Source: JAISFI01 sp031553775 (GTDB lineage Bacteria; Bacteroidota; Bacteroidia; Bacteroidales; Azobacteroidaceae). From it: a DNA stretch of 64,000 bases. The stretch covers positions 62,001 through 126,000 of the forward strand of contig JAVBLA010000012.1 in the NCBI GenBank assembly GCA_031553775.1, in the 5' to 3' direction. The notes below the pieces were generated by a model that saw nothing but the letters and a program-made list of their open reading frames with translations, searched no databases and was not told the origin of the DNA. Below are positions 1-8,505 of the stretch, piece after piece (position 1 is the stretch's first letter; each line of letters starts with the position of its first letter). A program made the position numbers and the translations under genes.

Positions 1-717
1 ACTACGCAGACCTTGAGTCAGAAAATAGAACGAAGAATAGAAGAAGCGATCAGGCAACGGAAATTAGTTCCGGGCAATAAACTTCCTTCCGAAAAAGAAC
101 TCTGTGCTTCATTTGTAGTGAGCCGTACGGCTTTGCGTGAAGCTCTGCGTCGTTTAAGCGCCAGGGGTTTGGTGGAAATTAAAAAAGGAAGTGGCATGTA
201 CGTTTCCGAGATTGCCATCGAAGATGCGGTGAAGTCGCTGAACCTGTATTACGATTTGAAATTCGATTCCAACCTGATTGCGCAAATGATTGAGATGCGA
301 AGCCTGTTTGAGCCGCAGATTGCCCGTTTGGCAGCACGTAACAGAACGGAAGAAGATATCCAGGTATTAAGCCATAATATAGTGGAATTGCAGGAATGTA
401 ATCCGGACAATACGCAAATGGAGGCTGATATTATCAATCGCTTCCATACAAACCTGGCGAAAGCGACAGGCAATCCGATGGTGATAGTCAGTATGGAGCC
501 TGTCTATTCCCTGCTTCCACGGATGCGTAATTTCATGTATGCCAATATAGACGGAGAAAAAGAATTTACACTGGCTGCCCAGAGTACAATACTGGAAGCC
601 GTTAAGAATAAAGATGAGGTATTGGCGTCTGATGAAATGATAAAATTACTGAAGCGTAATCATGAAATATACGATACTTATTTCAAGGCTATGCTTAGCG
701 GTAACAATTCCAAATAA
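1..717 (+). CDS. GntR-family (FadR subfamily) transcriptional regulator, 5' partial
   Basis: The frame is open from base 1, and the first visible residues already lie in the N-terminal helix that precedes a winged helix-turn-helix, so the true start is probably upstream of the window; the TTG at 13 is a poor start. The N-terminal part shows the GntR signature (PGNKLPSEKEL, then SRTALREALRRL and GLVEIKKGSGMYV). The remaining ~150 residues look like an alpha-helical FCD effector domain (EMRSLFEPQIARLAA, then conserved His in NRFHTNLAKATGN), where acids or sugar acids usually bind. It converges on murQ with only 9 bases between the stop codons. Its position beside murQ/murK suggests it controls MurNAc catabolism; the ligand is unknown. 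E. coli uses an RpiR-type protein (MurR) for this job, so a GntR regulator would be a different solution. Confidence 0.85.
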   Translation, partial: TTQTLSQKIERRIEEAIRQRKLVPGNKLPSEKELCASFVVSRTALREALRRLSARGLVEIKKGSGMYVSEIAIEDAVKSLNLYYDLKFDSNLIAQMIEMRSLFEPQIARLAARNRTEEDIQVLSHNIVELQECNPDNTQMEADIINRFHTNLAKATGNPMVIVSMEPVYSLLPRMRNFMYANIDGEKEFTLAAQSTILEAVKNKDEVLASDEMIKLLKRNHEIYDTYFKAMLSGNNSK

Positions 718-726
718 AGTAAGTCT

Positions 727-1572
727 TCAGGATTTATTTCTTTTAGTATATTTATCCAATACATTTTTAACCGATCCATGTTTCAGCAGGAGACTTTCGG
801 ATTGTTCCATCGGGAGTCCCAGTTCTTCCATGATCATGCGTGCACCTCTGTTGACTAGTTTTTTATTGGTAAGCTGCATATTGACCATTTTATTTCCTTT
901 GACTCTTCCCATTTTGATCATCAGCGTGGTAGAAAGCATATTCAGGATTAATTTCTGGGCGGTTCCTGCTTTAAGGCGTGTGCTTCCGGTAACGAATTCC
1001 GGACCGACGACAGCTTCGATCGGATATTCTGCTGCCTGTGCCAGGGGTGAGTCCGGGTTACAGGTAATACAGCCGGTGAGCAAGCCTTTTTCTCTGGCGG
1101 TTTTAACGCCTCCGATCACGTAAGGAGTGGTTCCGGAAGCAGCTATTCCGATCACTGTGTCTAACGAGTTGATATTAAAACCGATCAATTCTTCCCAGGC
1201 CTTTTGCATATCGTCTTCGGCAGCTTCGACGGCAGAACGGAGGGCTTTGTCCCCGCCGGCTATCAAACCGATGACAATGCCGGGTGATACCCCGAAAGTG
1301 GGAGGGAGCTCGGAGGCATCCAATACTCCCAGCCGTCCACTGGTTCCTGCCCCTAAATAAAAGACACGACCGCCGGAAGGCATCCGTTCCAGTATTTTAT
1401 CTACTAAGACTTCTATCTGAGGAATAGCTTTAGCAATAGCCAGATGTATTTTGGCATCTTCCTGGTTAATCCCGGTCAGTATTTCATGTACCGACATTTG
1501 GTCCAGGTGTTCGAATTCCGATGGGGATTCGGTGATGCTCAGTGTTGCTTTTTTTGTTTCTGTTACTAACAT
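727..1572 (-). CDS. murQ: N-acetylmuramic acid 6-phosphate etherase
   Basis: This 281-residue cytoplasmic SIS-domain protein should cleave the lactyl ether of MurNAc-6-phosphate to give GlcNAc-6-phosphate and D-lactate. The sugar-phosphate loop YLGAGTSGRLGVLDASELPP is at about 72-91, with Glu88 and Glu119 in the positions of the catalytic glutamates of E. coli MurQ (Glu83 and Glu114). The second SIS motif, GIAASGTTPYVIGG, is at 142-155, and the family signature GPEFVTGSTRLKAGTAQK is at 190-207. Its length matches the family (about 298 in E. coli). It is the second gene of a two-gene minus-strand operon, starting one base after the kinase stop, so translation is very likely coupled. The MurNAc-6P substrate is expected from the upstream kinase rather than from a PTS. 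Confidence 0.96.
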   Translation of the reverse strand: MLVTETKKATLSITESPSEFEHLDQMSVHEILTGINQEDAKIHLAIAKAIPQIEVLVDKILERMPSGGRVFYLGAGTSGRLGVLDASELPPTFGVSPGIVIGLIAGGDKALRSAVEAAEDDMQKAWEELIGFNINSLDTVIGIAASGTTPYVIGGVKTAREKGLLTGCITCNPDSPLAQAAEYPIEAVVGPEFVTGSTRLKAGTAQKLILNMLSTTLMIKMGRVKGNKMVNMQLTNKKLVNRGARMIMEELGLPMEQSESLLLKHGSVKNVLDKYTKRNKS

Positions 1573-1573
1573 T

Positions 1574-2422
1574 TTATTGAATTGATCTGTCGTGATTGAA
1601 ATGATAAGATATTAACCCTTCCATAGGAGCCTGGGATATCCCGGCAATTGTCATACCATGTTTCTGTGCTGTTTCTTCCAGATTTTTCCTGAAAACGGCC
1701 GCAATGCTTCCTGTGAAATGCAACGGATATTTCAATGATTCATTGTATTGCATGATATTTCTTTTGAAAAAATCATCGAAACTATCCGTAACTAAGCGAT
1801 TTATTTCCGGCTGGTCTACATGGGAAGCGATAAACCGTGTGAATTGGGCCATATAACGGTTGGGAAACGGTTTCCTGTATACGTTTTCCATGATTTCGGC
1901 GGGAGTCAGATTATATGTTGTGAAAAAATCTTCCCGGATGGATGCCGGTAACTGGTTTTTCAGAATGTCCGATAATAATTTTTTTCCTAATACGGATCCG
2001 CTTCCTTCGTCTCCCAGGATATAACCGAGTGGGGATACATTTTGTGCGATCTTTTTTCCGTCGTAAAAACAGGAATTGGAACCTGTTCCCAGGATGCAGG
2101 CGATACCCGGTTGATCCTGGCACAAGGAACGTGCAGCGGCCAATAAATCGTTATTGACGTCGATCCGGTCGATACCGAAAAAATTTTGCAAAGCTTCCTG
2201 TAATACCGGTTTTTTTTCCGGAGTAGCTCCGGCACCGTAAAAATAAATAACAGAAAGTTCCGGTATGTCCAGTGTAAATTCTTTTTTCAACAATGTAAGA
2301 ATTTCTTCTTTTCCGATAAGGAAAGGATTGATACCACTTGTATTACAAGTTATGGAATTTTGGTTTTTATCCACCAAATTCCATGTTGTTTTTGTTGATC
2401 CGCTGTCGGCAATTAATATCAT
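1574..2422 (-). CDS. murK: BadF/BadG-type amino-sugar kinase (MurNAc/GlcNAc kinase)
   Basis: This 282-residue protein has the ASKHA ATPase fold: phosphate-1 loop DSGSTKTTW at 6-14, conserved Asp92 in NNDLLAAAR, and phosphate-2 loop LGTGSNS at 111-117 followed by GDEGSG at 137-142. This is the BadF/BadG/BcrA/BcrD family, which includes N-acetylglucosamine kinases and the MurK kinases of Clostridium and Tannerella forsythia. Placed directly upstream of murQ, it most likely phosphorylates MurNAc (and perhaps GlcNAc) at O6 in the cytoplasm. The ATG at 2420-2422 is the first start, and the protein begins with the nucleotide loop as usual for the family. The name murK rests on context; a GlcNAc-only kinase cannot be excluded from sequence alone. 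Confidence 0.85.
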   Translation of the reverse strand: MILIADSGSTKTTWNLVDKNQNSITCNTSGINPFLIGKEEILTLLKKEFTLDIPELSVIYFYGAGATPEKKPVLQEALQNFFGIDRIDVNNDLLAAARSLCQDQPGIACILGTGSNSCFYDGKKIAQNVSPLGYILGDEGSGSVLGKKLLSDILKNQLPASIREDFFTTYNLTPAEIMENVYRKPFPNRYMAQFTRFIASHVDQPEINRLVTDSFDDFFKRNIMQYNESLKYPLHFTGSIAAVFRKNLEETAQKHGMTIAGISQAPMEGLISYHFNHDRSIQ

Positions 2423-2498
2423 TTGTTTCTGGTATTAATCATTAACTATTGTTTTAACATGATATTACACAAAAATACATCCCTTTTCTAGGTGTTTG

Positions 2499-2506
2499 CA
2501 AATATA
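2499..2506 (-). promoter_or_regulatory. Possible -7 element of the murK-murQ operon
   Basis: On the minus strand this reads TATATTTG, a full match to the Bacteroidota -7 element TAnnTTTG, about 77 bases before the murK start. No clear TTTG -33 box lies 19-21 bases upstream; that stretch is A/T-rich. Confidence 0.4.
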
Positions 2507-2538
2507 GGAAATAAAAATGGAAAAAAAAAATTTATAAG

Positions 2539-2549
2539 ATGTATGACAA
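2539..2549. promoter_or_regulatory. Candidate GntR/FadR operator, site 1
   Basis: ATGTATGACAA fits the general FadR-type GntR pattern TNGTnnnACNA at all but the first base. It sits between the divergent murK and glycosyltransferase promoters, 3 bases upstream of the -33 box of the latter. The core GTATGAC recurs at 8449-8455 and, on the other strand, at 37564-37570. Confidence 0.45.
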
Positions 2550-2552
2550 GTT

Positions 2553-2583
2553 TTTGTTTTTTAAAAAAAAGTTCCTATATTTG
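2553..2583 (+). promoter_or_regulatory. Bacteroidota-type promoter of the GT2-DUF4922-permease-namZ-sigma operon
   Basis: The -33 box TTTG (2553-2556) and the -7 box TATATTTG (2576-2583) are separated by exactly 19 bases, the optimal spacing for the primary sigma factor of this phylum. Transcription should start near 2590, about 40 bases before the first ATG. Confidence 0.65.
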
Positions 2584-2630
2584 ACCCAAGTTAACAAAGG
2601 TAGGATTTTCTACCTGAAAAAAATAGATCC

Positions 2631-4103
2631 ATGGAAAAAAGAATTACATGTATTCTGTCATCCGGTTCATCAGACGATCTGCATCATTCCATAGGGGAAT
2701 TTCTGGCAACAGGCCTTGTGGAAGATATTCTTTTGGTTTGTCCGGATGAGATAAAAATTTCCGTACCCTCCCAGGTTCGTATATCGATTCCCGGAGAAAT
2801 CCGTCAGACTACCGTTCTTCGTTCGATCGCAGAACATATCCATACAGATTATATTTTGATTTACACCAGGCAGCAACCGTTGACTTTGGGAGCATTTGCA
2901 TTGGAGCGTATGTTGAAAACAGCTGTTGAAACCGGAGCTGCTATGGTTTATTCCGATTCCTATTCCATTAAAGAAGGCCGTTTACAGCCTCATCCGGTGA
3001 TCGATTACCAGGCAGGCAGTCTGCGGGATGATTTTGATTTCGGATCGCTTCTTTTATATGATGCCAAAGTTTTTAAATCGGCTGTCTCCCGGATGGAAGA
3101 AGATTACCTGTATGCCGGTTTGTACGATTTACGCCTGAAGGCATCCCTGAAATCATTCTTCGTTCGTTTGCCTGAATTTCTTTATACGGAAATGGAAACA
3201 GATTCCCGTAAATCCGGAGAAAAGATTTTTGATTATGTGGACCCCCGGAACAGGGTGGTACAGATAGAGATGGAGAGGGCTTGCACACAATATTTAAAAG
3301 AAACAGGAGCCTGGCTGAAGCCCGAATTTAAAAAGGTAGTATTTGAAAAATCGGAGTTTCCATTGGAAGCGACAGTTGTTATTCCCGTCCGCAACCGTGA
3401 AAAAACCATAGAAGATGCGGTTCGTTCGGTATTGATGCAGCAAACGGCATTCCCTTTCAATCTGATCGTGGTGGATAATCATTCTACCGACCAGACTACG
3501 GCGATCCTGAAAAAATTAGCCGCCGAAGATTCCCGATTGATCCATTTGATTCCGGAAAGAACAGACCTGGGGATCGGTGGTTGTTGGAATACGGCGGTAA
3601 TGGACGATCGTTGCGGAAAATTTGCCATTCAGTTGGATAGTGATGACTTATACATTAATGAATATGTTGTTCAAAAAGTTGTGAATGCATTTTATGAACA
3701 AAACTGTGCGATGGTAGTAGGTACTTACCGGATGGTTAATTTCAAACTGGAAGAAATTCCTCCCGGAATTATCGATCATAAAGAATGGACTCCTGATAAC
3801 GGACGTAACAATGCTTTGCGTATCAACGGTTTGGGAGCACCGCGTGCTTTTTATACTCCGGTACTGCGCGAGCTGAAAATTCCGAATACCAGTTACGGAG
3901 AAGATTATGCCGTTGGACTGGCTATTTCCCGCCGGTATCAGATCGGACGGATTTATGAGCCGCTTTACCTTTGCCGGCGCTGGGATGATAATTCGGATGC
4001 GGCTTTGGATATCCAGAAAATGAATGCCCATAATCTGTATAAAGACAGGATTCGTACTATTGAATATATTGCAAGGATCAGGCAAAACGAATCGATCGGA
4101 TAA
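2631..4103 (+). CDS. Family 2 glycosyltransferase with two GT-A-like halves
   Basis: The protein has 490 residues. The C-terminal half (about 245-480) is a classical GT2 domain: EATVVIPVRNREKTIEDAV at 246-264, the VDNHSTDQTT nucleotide-binding segment at 281-290 and an acidic metal motif, LDSDDLY, at 335-341. The N-terminal half (1-240) has a weaker GT-A pattern with a YSDS acidic motif near 107-110, so it may be a degenerate second copy. There is no signal peptide or membrane segment, so it acts in the cytoplasm. It heads the plus-strand operon and is followed 21 bases later by the DUF4922 gene. Donor and acceptor are unknown; why a glycosyltransferase belongs to a MurNAc recycling operon is unexplained. 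Confidence 0.8.
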   Translation: MEKRITCILSSGSSDDLHHSIGEFLATGLVEDILLVCPDEIKISVPSQVRISIPGEIRQTTVLRSIAEHIHTDYILIYTRQQPLTLGAFALERMLKTAVETGAAMVYSDSYSIKEGRLQPHPVIDYQAGSLRDDFDFGSLLLYDAKVFKSAVSRMEEDYLYAGLYDLRLKASLKSFFVRLPEFLYTEMETDSRKSGEKIFDYVDPRNRVVQIEMERACTQYLKETGAWLKPEFKKVVFEKSEFPLEATVVIPVRNREKTIEDAVRSVLMQQTAFPFNLIVVDNHSTDQTTAILKKLAAEDSRLIHLIPERTDLGIGGCWNTAVMDDRCGKFAIQLDSDDLYINEYVVQKVVNAFYEQNCAMVVGTYRMVNFKLEEIPPGIIDHKEWTPDNGRNNALRINGLGAPRAFYTPVLRELKIPNTSYGEDYAVGLAISRRYQIGRIYEPLYLCRRWDDNSDAALDIQKMNAHNLYKDRIRTIEYIARIRQNESIG

Positions 4104-4124
4104 ACATAGAAAGACGGATTGCAA

Positions 4125-5072
4125 ATGAATGACAATCAGATACATCGTTTTATAGCTTCACAATTGGAAAGCTGGGAGTTGGCGGCCGCCAATTATGCCG
4201 GTCTCCGGAAATCCCTTGTGCGGGAAATCCCGATGGATGGTTATAATTTCTATGTCCAGTATAATCCGGAGCGTATCCGTTCTTCTGCCGCTAAAGTAGA
4301 TCCGCGATCCATTAGTGAAAGGCCTTGTTTCCTGTGTACGAAAAATTTACCTGTTCAGCAGGAACAAATCCCTTATTTGCAGGAATATACGATCTTAGTA
4401 AATCCGTATCCCATTTTCCGGGAGCATCTTACGATTCCGTCGGTCCGCCATACCGACCAGCTTATCTCCGGCCGTATGGGAGATATGTTACACCTGGCAA
4501 AAGATTTACAGGATTTTATCCTTTTTTATAATGGTCCCCGTTGCGGCGCTTCGGCTCCCGATCATTTTCATTTTCAGGCCGGAAATAAAGGGATGTTGCC
4601 CATTGAAAAAGATCTTTCTTCTTTTTCCGGAAAAAAAGTTGTTCTCAGAAGGGAAGAAGGGATTATCTATGAAATGGAAAATTATCTCCGGAAGACATTG
4701 GTCCTCGAAAGTGTTAATTTTGAATGGCTGATAAACGAATTTGAAAGTTTGTTGTTGTTATTTAAAAAGGTCCAAGACCCGGAAAACGAAGCTATGATGA
4801 ATATTTTAACCTTACATAATGGTACATCGTGGAATATTATACTCTTCCCACGGACAAAGCACCGTCCTGAGGAGTTTTTCGAAGAAGGAGATAAGCAGAT
4901 TCTATTCAGCCCTGCTTCCGTGGATTTCGGAGGGTTGCTCATTACTCCAAGAGAAGAAGATTTTCATAAATTAAATAAAGAAACGGTTACCGGGATGTTT
5001 TCTCAATTGACTATTCCGGATGCTATGTGGAATTCACTGATTCGTGATATTCAGGATAACTCATTTCAATAA
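4125..5072 (+). CDS. DUF4922 protein, HIT-like (GalT/Apa1-type) nucleotidyltransferase or phosphorylase
   Basis: I use the ATG at 4125 (315 residues) rather than the in-frame TTG at 4119. The sequence has features of the GalT/Ap4A-phosphorylase branch of the HIT superfamily: a CFLC pair at 68-71 that could bind zinc, the strand VNPYPIFREHLTIPS at 92-106, and the catalytic-like stretch CGASAPDHFHFQAG at 140-153 with an HxHxQ arrangement (His147, His149, Gln151). Enzymes of this type use the second histidine to form a nucleotidyl intermediate. It lies between the GT2 gene and the permease, with short gaps (21 and 8 bases), so it is co-transcribed with MurNAc recycling genes. The substrate is unknown; a nucleotide-sugar or sugar-1-phosphate reaction is an inference from fold and context. 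Confidence 0.7.
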   Translation: MNDNQIHRFIASQLESWELAAANYAGLRKSLVREIPMDGYNFYVQYNPERIRSSAAKVDPRSISERPCFLCTKNLPVQQEQIPYLQEYTILVNPYPIFREHLTIPSVRHTDQLISGRMGDMLHLAKDLQDFILFYNGPRCGASAPDHFHFQAGNKGMLPIEKDLSSFSGKKVVLRREEGIIYEMENYLRKTLVLESVNFEWLINEFESLLLLFKKVQDPENEAMMNILTLHNGTSWNIILFPRTKHRPEEFFEEGDKQILFSPASVDFGGLLITPREEDFHKLNKETVTGMFSQLTIPDAMWNSLIRDIQDNSFQ

Positions 5073-5080
5073 TTGTACAA

Positions 5081-6385
5081 ATGGAAAATAAAAACCATAA
5101 AAAAGTAAATCCGTGGGCCTGGATTCCCAGTCTTTATTTTGCCGAAGGGATACCTTATGTGGCAGTGGTAACGGTTTCTGTTATCATGTATAAAAACCTG
5201 GGATTATCTAATACGGATATCGCTTTGTATACCAGTTTATTAAGTTTCCCATGGGTAATCAAACCCATCTGGAGCCCGTTTGTAGATCTGTTGAAGACCA
5301 AGCGTTGGTGGATTGTTTCTATGCAATTGCTGATCGGTGCGGGTTTGGCAGGAATTGCTTTCTGTTTACCTACTACATTCTTCGTACAGGCTACTCTGGC
5401 CTTTTTCTGGATGCTGGCATTCAGTTCGGCTACCCATGATATTGCTGCCGATGGTTTTTATATGTTGGCTCTGGATCCTGACAAACAGGCATTTTTTGTT
5501 GGTATCAGAAGTACTTTTTACCGCATTGCCACGATATTCGGGCAGGGTGTTTTGGTCTTTTTTGCCGGATATCTGGGGAAGAAATACGATAACTTTTCTT
5601 TTGCCTGGGCAGTGGTGTTTTTTATTCTGGCCGGTTTGTTTGTCGCTTTTTTTGCTTATCACAAATTTATTTTGCCACGGCCGGATGTCGATAAACCTAA
5701 TCCGGATATCACTTCCAAGAGTATTATGAGAGAATTCGGGATCACGTTCGCTACATTTTTTACGAAAAAATATGCTGTGGCCGGGATTTTTTTCATGCTG
5801 ACTTACCGTTTTGCAGAATCCCAATTACTAAAACTGATTCAACCGTTCTTGATAGATTCCCGGGAAATCGGAGGGTTGGGGCTGGATACCCAGGAAGTGG
5901 GACTGGTTTATGGAACGATGGGAGTAATAGGCCTGACTATCGGAGGAATTCTCGGAGGAATCGTAGCCGCTAAAGGCGGATTGAAAAAGTGGCTGTGGCC
6001 GATGATGATGAGTATGCTGCTTACAGTCGCTACATTTGTTTATTTAGCCTATGTGCAACCGCAAAGCATTTGGGTGATCAATCTTTGCGTAGTTATCGAA
6101 CAATTCGGATATGGGTTCGGATTTACGGCTTATATGTTGTTCCTGATGTATTATTCCGAAGGAGAGCATAAAACGGCTCATTATGCTATTTGTACCGGTT
6201 TTATGGCTTTGGGTATGATGCTTCCGGGTATGATTGCAGGTTGGATACAAGAACAGCTTGGCTACCAGCATTTTTTTGTATGGGTGATGATTTGTTCTCT
6301 GGTTCCGATTCTTTCGGCCAGTTTGCTGAAAATTGATCCGGAATATGGTAAATCCAGGCCAAAATCGAAGGAGGATAAACAATGA
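5081..6385 (+). CDS. ampG: MFS permease of the AmpG/MurT type
   Basis: This 434-residue polytopic inner-membrane protein has about 12 hydrophobic segments. It opens with WIPSLYFAEGIPY, the AmpG-family N-terminal signature, followed by YKNLGLSNTDIALYTSLLS and the cytoplasmic loop SPFVDLLKTKRWW. AmpG proteins import anhydro-muropeptides, and the Tannerella relative MurT imports free MurNAc. Since NamZ is encoded directly downstream with a 4-base ATGA overlap, the likely cargo here is MurNAc or a MurNAc-containing disaccharide moving from periplasm to cytoplasm, where the kinase and MurQ act. AmpG versus MurT specificity cannot be settled from sequence, so the symbol denotes family only. Confidence 0.85.
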   Translation: MENKNHKKVNPWAWIPSLYFAEGIPYVAVVTVSVIMYKNLGLSNTDIALYTSLLSFPWVIKPIWSPFVDLLKTKRWWIVSMQLLIGAGLAGIAFCLPTTFFVQATLAFFWMLAFSSATHDIAADGFYMLALDPDKQAFFVGIRSTFYRIATIFGQGVLVFFAGYLGKKYDNFSFAWAVVFFILAGLFVAFFAYHKFILPRPDVDKPNPDITSKSIMREFGITFATFFTKKYAVAGIFFMLTYRFAESQLLKLIQPFLIDSREIGGLGLDTQEVGLVYGTMGVIGLTIGGILGGIVAAKGGLKKWLWPMMMSMLLTVATFVYLAYVQPQSIWVINLCVVIEQFGYGFGFTAYMLFLMYYSEGEHKTAHYAICTGFMALGMMLPGMIAGWIQEQLGYQHFFVWVMICSLVPILSASLLKIDPEYGKSRPKSKEDKQ

Positions 6386-7632
6386 AGACCCGGTTGTTGA
6401 AAATATCAAATATCATGCTTGTCCTGGTATTATTTACAGGAATCATGCAGGCTCAGAAAGTGGAAACCGGCATTGTGCGGCTGAGTAAGCAATCATTTAA
6501 ACAATTGGCCGGCAAGCGGGTGGGTTTGATTACCAATCCGACAGGTGTGGATGCCAGTTTACAATCGACGATAGATATTTTACACGATGCACCCCAGGTG
6601 CAGTTGGTCGCTTTGTTTTCTCCGGAGCATGGCGTGCGGGGAGATTTTTCTGCCGGGGATAAAGTTACCGATGCAAAAGATACTCGTACAGGTCTTCCTG
6701 TTTACAGTTTATATGGAAAGACCCGCAAACCGACTCCGGAAATGTTGCGAGGCATAGATATCTTAGTGTACGACATACAGGATATCGGTTCACGTTCTTA
6801 TACTTATATCAGTACATTGGGTCTGGCCATGGAAGCTGCTGCTGAAAATGGAATTGAACTGGTGGTACTGGATCGCCCGAATCCATTGGGCGGAAAACGG
6901 ATGGAGGGTTCGCTGACCGAAAAAGACTTTACGTCTTTTGTCAGCCAGTTTCCGATTCCTTATATCCATGGACTTACTTGTGGAGAACTGGCTCTTTTTC
7001 TGAACGGAGAACGCCTGTTGGCCAATGGAATCCAGTGTAATTTGACGGTTATTCCTATGAAGGGCTGGAAGAGAAAAATGCTTTTCCAGGAAACCGGATT
7101 ACCCTGGGTGCTTTCATCGCCTCATATCCCGCATGCCGAATCGGCGTTTTACTATCCGGCATCCGGTATTTTAGGGGAACTTTCGCATGTGAATATCGGG
7201 GTAGGTTATACGCTGCCCTTCGAATTATTCGGAACTACCTGGATCGAAGATCCTGAAACCCTGGCGAATAACCTGAATGCATTGAAACTGGAAGGGGTAA
7301 GTTTCCGCCCCCTGCATTATAAGCCGTATTATGGAGGGTTGAAAGATTCACTTTTGGCCGGCGTACAATTACATATCCGGGATTTTGAGAAAGTTTCGTT
7401 ATCGATCATTCAGTTTTATGTGATGCAGGAATGGCACAAAATGTATCCGGACAGAAATATTTTTGACGAGAATAAGGCAGACCGGATCAGCATGTTCGAT
7501 AAAGTCTGCGGAACAGACCAGGTGAGGAAGTTGTTTTCCAATCGCTTCCGGGTGGAAGATATAATGGATTTGTGGACAAAAGATGTCGATTCTTTTTATA
7601 AAAAGGCCAAGCCGTATTTTTTGTATAAGTGA
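6382..7632 (+). CDS. namZ: Exo-beta-N-acetylmuramidase, NamZ/DUF1343 (GH171)
   Basis: This 416-residue protein has an N-terminal signal peptide (cleavage near 24) followed by a single DUF1343 domain. Family motifs are GLITNPTG (48-55), LFSPEHGVRG (78-87), with Glu82 in the position of the catalytic glutamate described for Bacillus NamZ, and YDIQDIGSRSYTY (130-142). NamZ removes MurNAc from the non-reducing end of peptidoglycan fragments. There is no lipobox, so it is probably soluble in the periplasm. The start codon overlaps the permease stop (ATGA), indicating coupled translation and a release-then-import pair. Its product would feed the permease, the kinase and MurQ encoded next door. Confidence 0.92.
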   Translation: MKTRLLKISNIMLVLVLFTGIMQAQKVETGIVRLSKQSFKQLAGKRVGLITNPTGVDASLQSTIDILHDAPQVQLVALFSPEHGVRGDFSAGDKVTDAKDTRTGLPVYSLYGKTRKPTPEMLRGIDILVYDIQDIGSRSYTYISTLGLAMEAAAENGIELVVLDRPNPLGGKRMEGSLTEKDFTSFVSQFPIPYIHGLTCGELALFLNGERLLANGIQCNLTVIPMKGWKRKMLFQETGLPWVLSSPHIPHAESAFYYPASGILGELSHVNIGVGYTLPFELFGTTWIEDPETLANNLNALKLEGVSFRPLHYKPYYGGLKDSLLAGVQLHIRDFEKVSLSIIQFYVMQEWHKMYPDRNIFDENKADRISMFDKVCGTDQVRKLFSNRFRVEDIMDLWTKDVDSFYKKAKPYFLYK

Positions 7633-7668
7633 CCGGGCTTTTTGCATATAGTATAAAGAAGAAAGAGT

Positions 7669-8238
7669 ATGGAAATGAATAATCAACAATTACTGGCAAA
7701 ATTGAAAAGTGGGGATGAAGATGCTTTCAAACTCGTTTTTGAAGAATATTTTCCCAAAATGAAATATTTTGCCAATGAATATTTGAATGATCTGGACGAT
7801 GCAAGCGATGTTGTCCAGAATACTTTTGCCATTCTCTGGGAAAAGAGGACTTTGTTGGCCGACGATACCCATTTCTTTAATTTTCTTCTGAGCCTGGTGA
7901 AAAACCAATGTGTCGATTTTCTCCGGAAAAAACAGTCTCAACAAAAGTATATCGAACAAAGCCAGGATATCTATGAAGAAAATTTCAGCCTGAATTTATA
8001 TGCCTTGGAAAATCTGGAAGTGAACCAGGTATTTTTGAGCGAATTAGAAGAAAAAATTCAGCATGCCATCGATACGCTTCCGGATGTAAACCGGAGGACT
8101 TTCATTTTGAGTCGTCATGATGGTCTGAAATATGCTGAAATTGCCGAGAAATTAAATGTTTCAACCAAAACTGTGGAAAAACGAATTTCAGCTTCACTGA
8201 TACATATCCGGGAAAGATTGAACAGGTATTTTGTATAA
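7669..8238 (+). CDS. RNA polymerase ECF sigma factor (sigma-70 family)
   Basis: This 189-residue ECF sigma factor has region 2 at about 17-86 (YLNDLDDASDVVQNTFAILW, the core-binding helix) and region 4 at about 134-184, with the helix-turn-helix LKYAEIAEKLNVSTKTVEKR. It is the last gene of the recycling operon, 36 bases after namZ, and precedes the SusC locus, so expression of the recycling enzymes would also make the sigma factor. In this phylum such factors usually activate the neighbouring SusC/SusD operon and are held by a membrane FecR-type anti-sigma factor. Here only a FecR-like stub follows. A start at the second ATG (7675) is possible. Confidence 0.9.
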   Translation: MEMNNQQLLAKLKSGDEDAFKLVFEEYFPKMKYFANEYLNDLDDASDVVQNTFAILWEKRTLLADDTHFFNFLLSLVKNQCVDFLRKKQSQQKYIEQSQDIYEENFSLNLYALENLEVNQVFLSELEEKIQHAIDTLPDVNRRTFILSRHDGLKYAEIAEKLNVSTKTVEKRISASLIHIRERLNRYFV

Positions 8239-8446
8239 TATAATATCTCATACAAAATTCTTAAAAATCAATTTTTAATAACAAAATAGCTATTATTTTG
8301 TTAGATCTCCTATTATTTTTTCAATAACTGAAATACATGAATGATCTATAAACAATTCTAAAATAGTTGTTAGATCAAGGTTTTGCTTATGTTCTGAATA
8401 AAAATCATAAAAAATCATTTTCATTTTTTTTATTTCAAAAAAAAAG

Positions 8447-8457
8447 TTGTATGACAT
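8447..8457. promoter_or_regulatory. Candidate GntR/FadR operator, site 2
   Basis: TTGTATGACAT matches the FadR-type pattern TNGTnnnACNA at all but the last base and shares the 9-base core TGTATGACA with site 1 at 2540-2548. It lies about 270 bases upstream of the FecR stub and SusC operon. Confidence 0.4.
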
Positions 8458-8477
8458 GTTATAAAACATGTTTTTTT
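8454..8477 (+). repeat. Perfect inverted repeat followed by a T run
   Basis: ACATGTT (8454-8460) and AACATGT (8465-8471) form a 7-base inverted repeat with a 4-base spacer, followed by seven Ts (8471-8477). It overlaps site 2. It could be a second regulator site or a weak intrinsic terminator for the sigma-factor operon; the stem is AT-rich, which favours a binding site. Confidence 0.45.
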
Positions 8478-8482
8478 GAATA

Positions 8483-8505
8483 GGGTACTCTTGATTTCAT
8501 ACGTT
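8483..8505 (+). promoter_or_regulatory. Possible ECF-sigma promoter of the SusC operon
   Basis: GGGTA (8483-8487) and ACGTT (8501-8505) are 13 bases apart, resembling the general form of ECF promoters. No housekeeping TAnnTTTG box was found anywhere in 8239-8722. This is a tentative reading. Confidence 0.25.

Noticed and set aside
717..745. Possible terminator between the converging GntR and murQ genes.
   Set aside because: Only an AT-only stem of about 7 bases can form; too weak to call.
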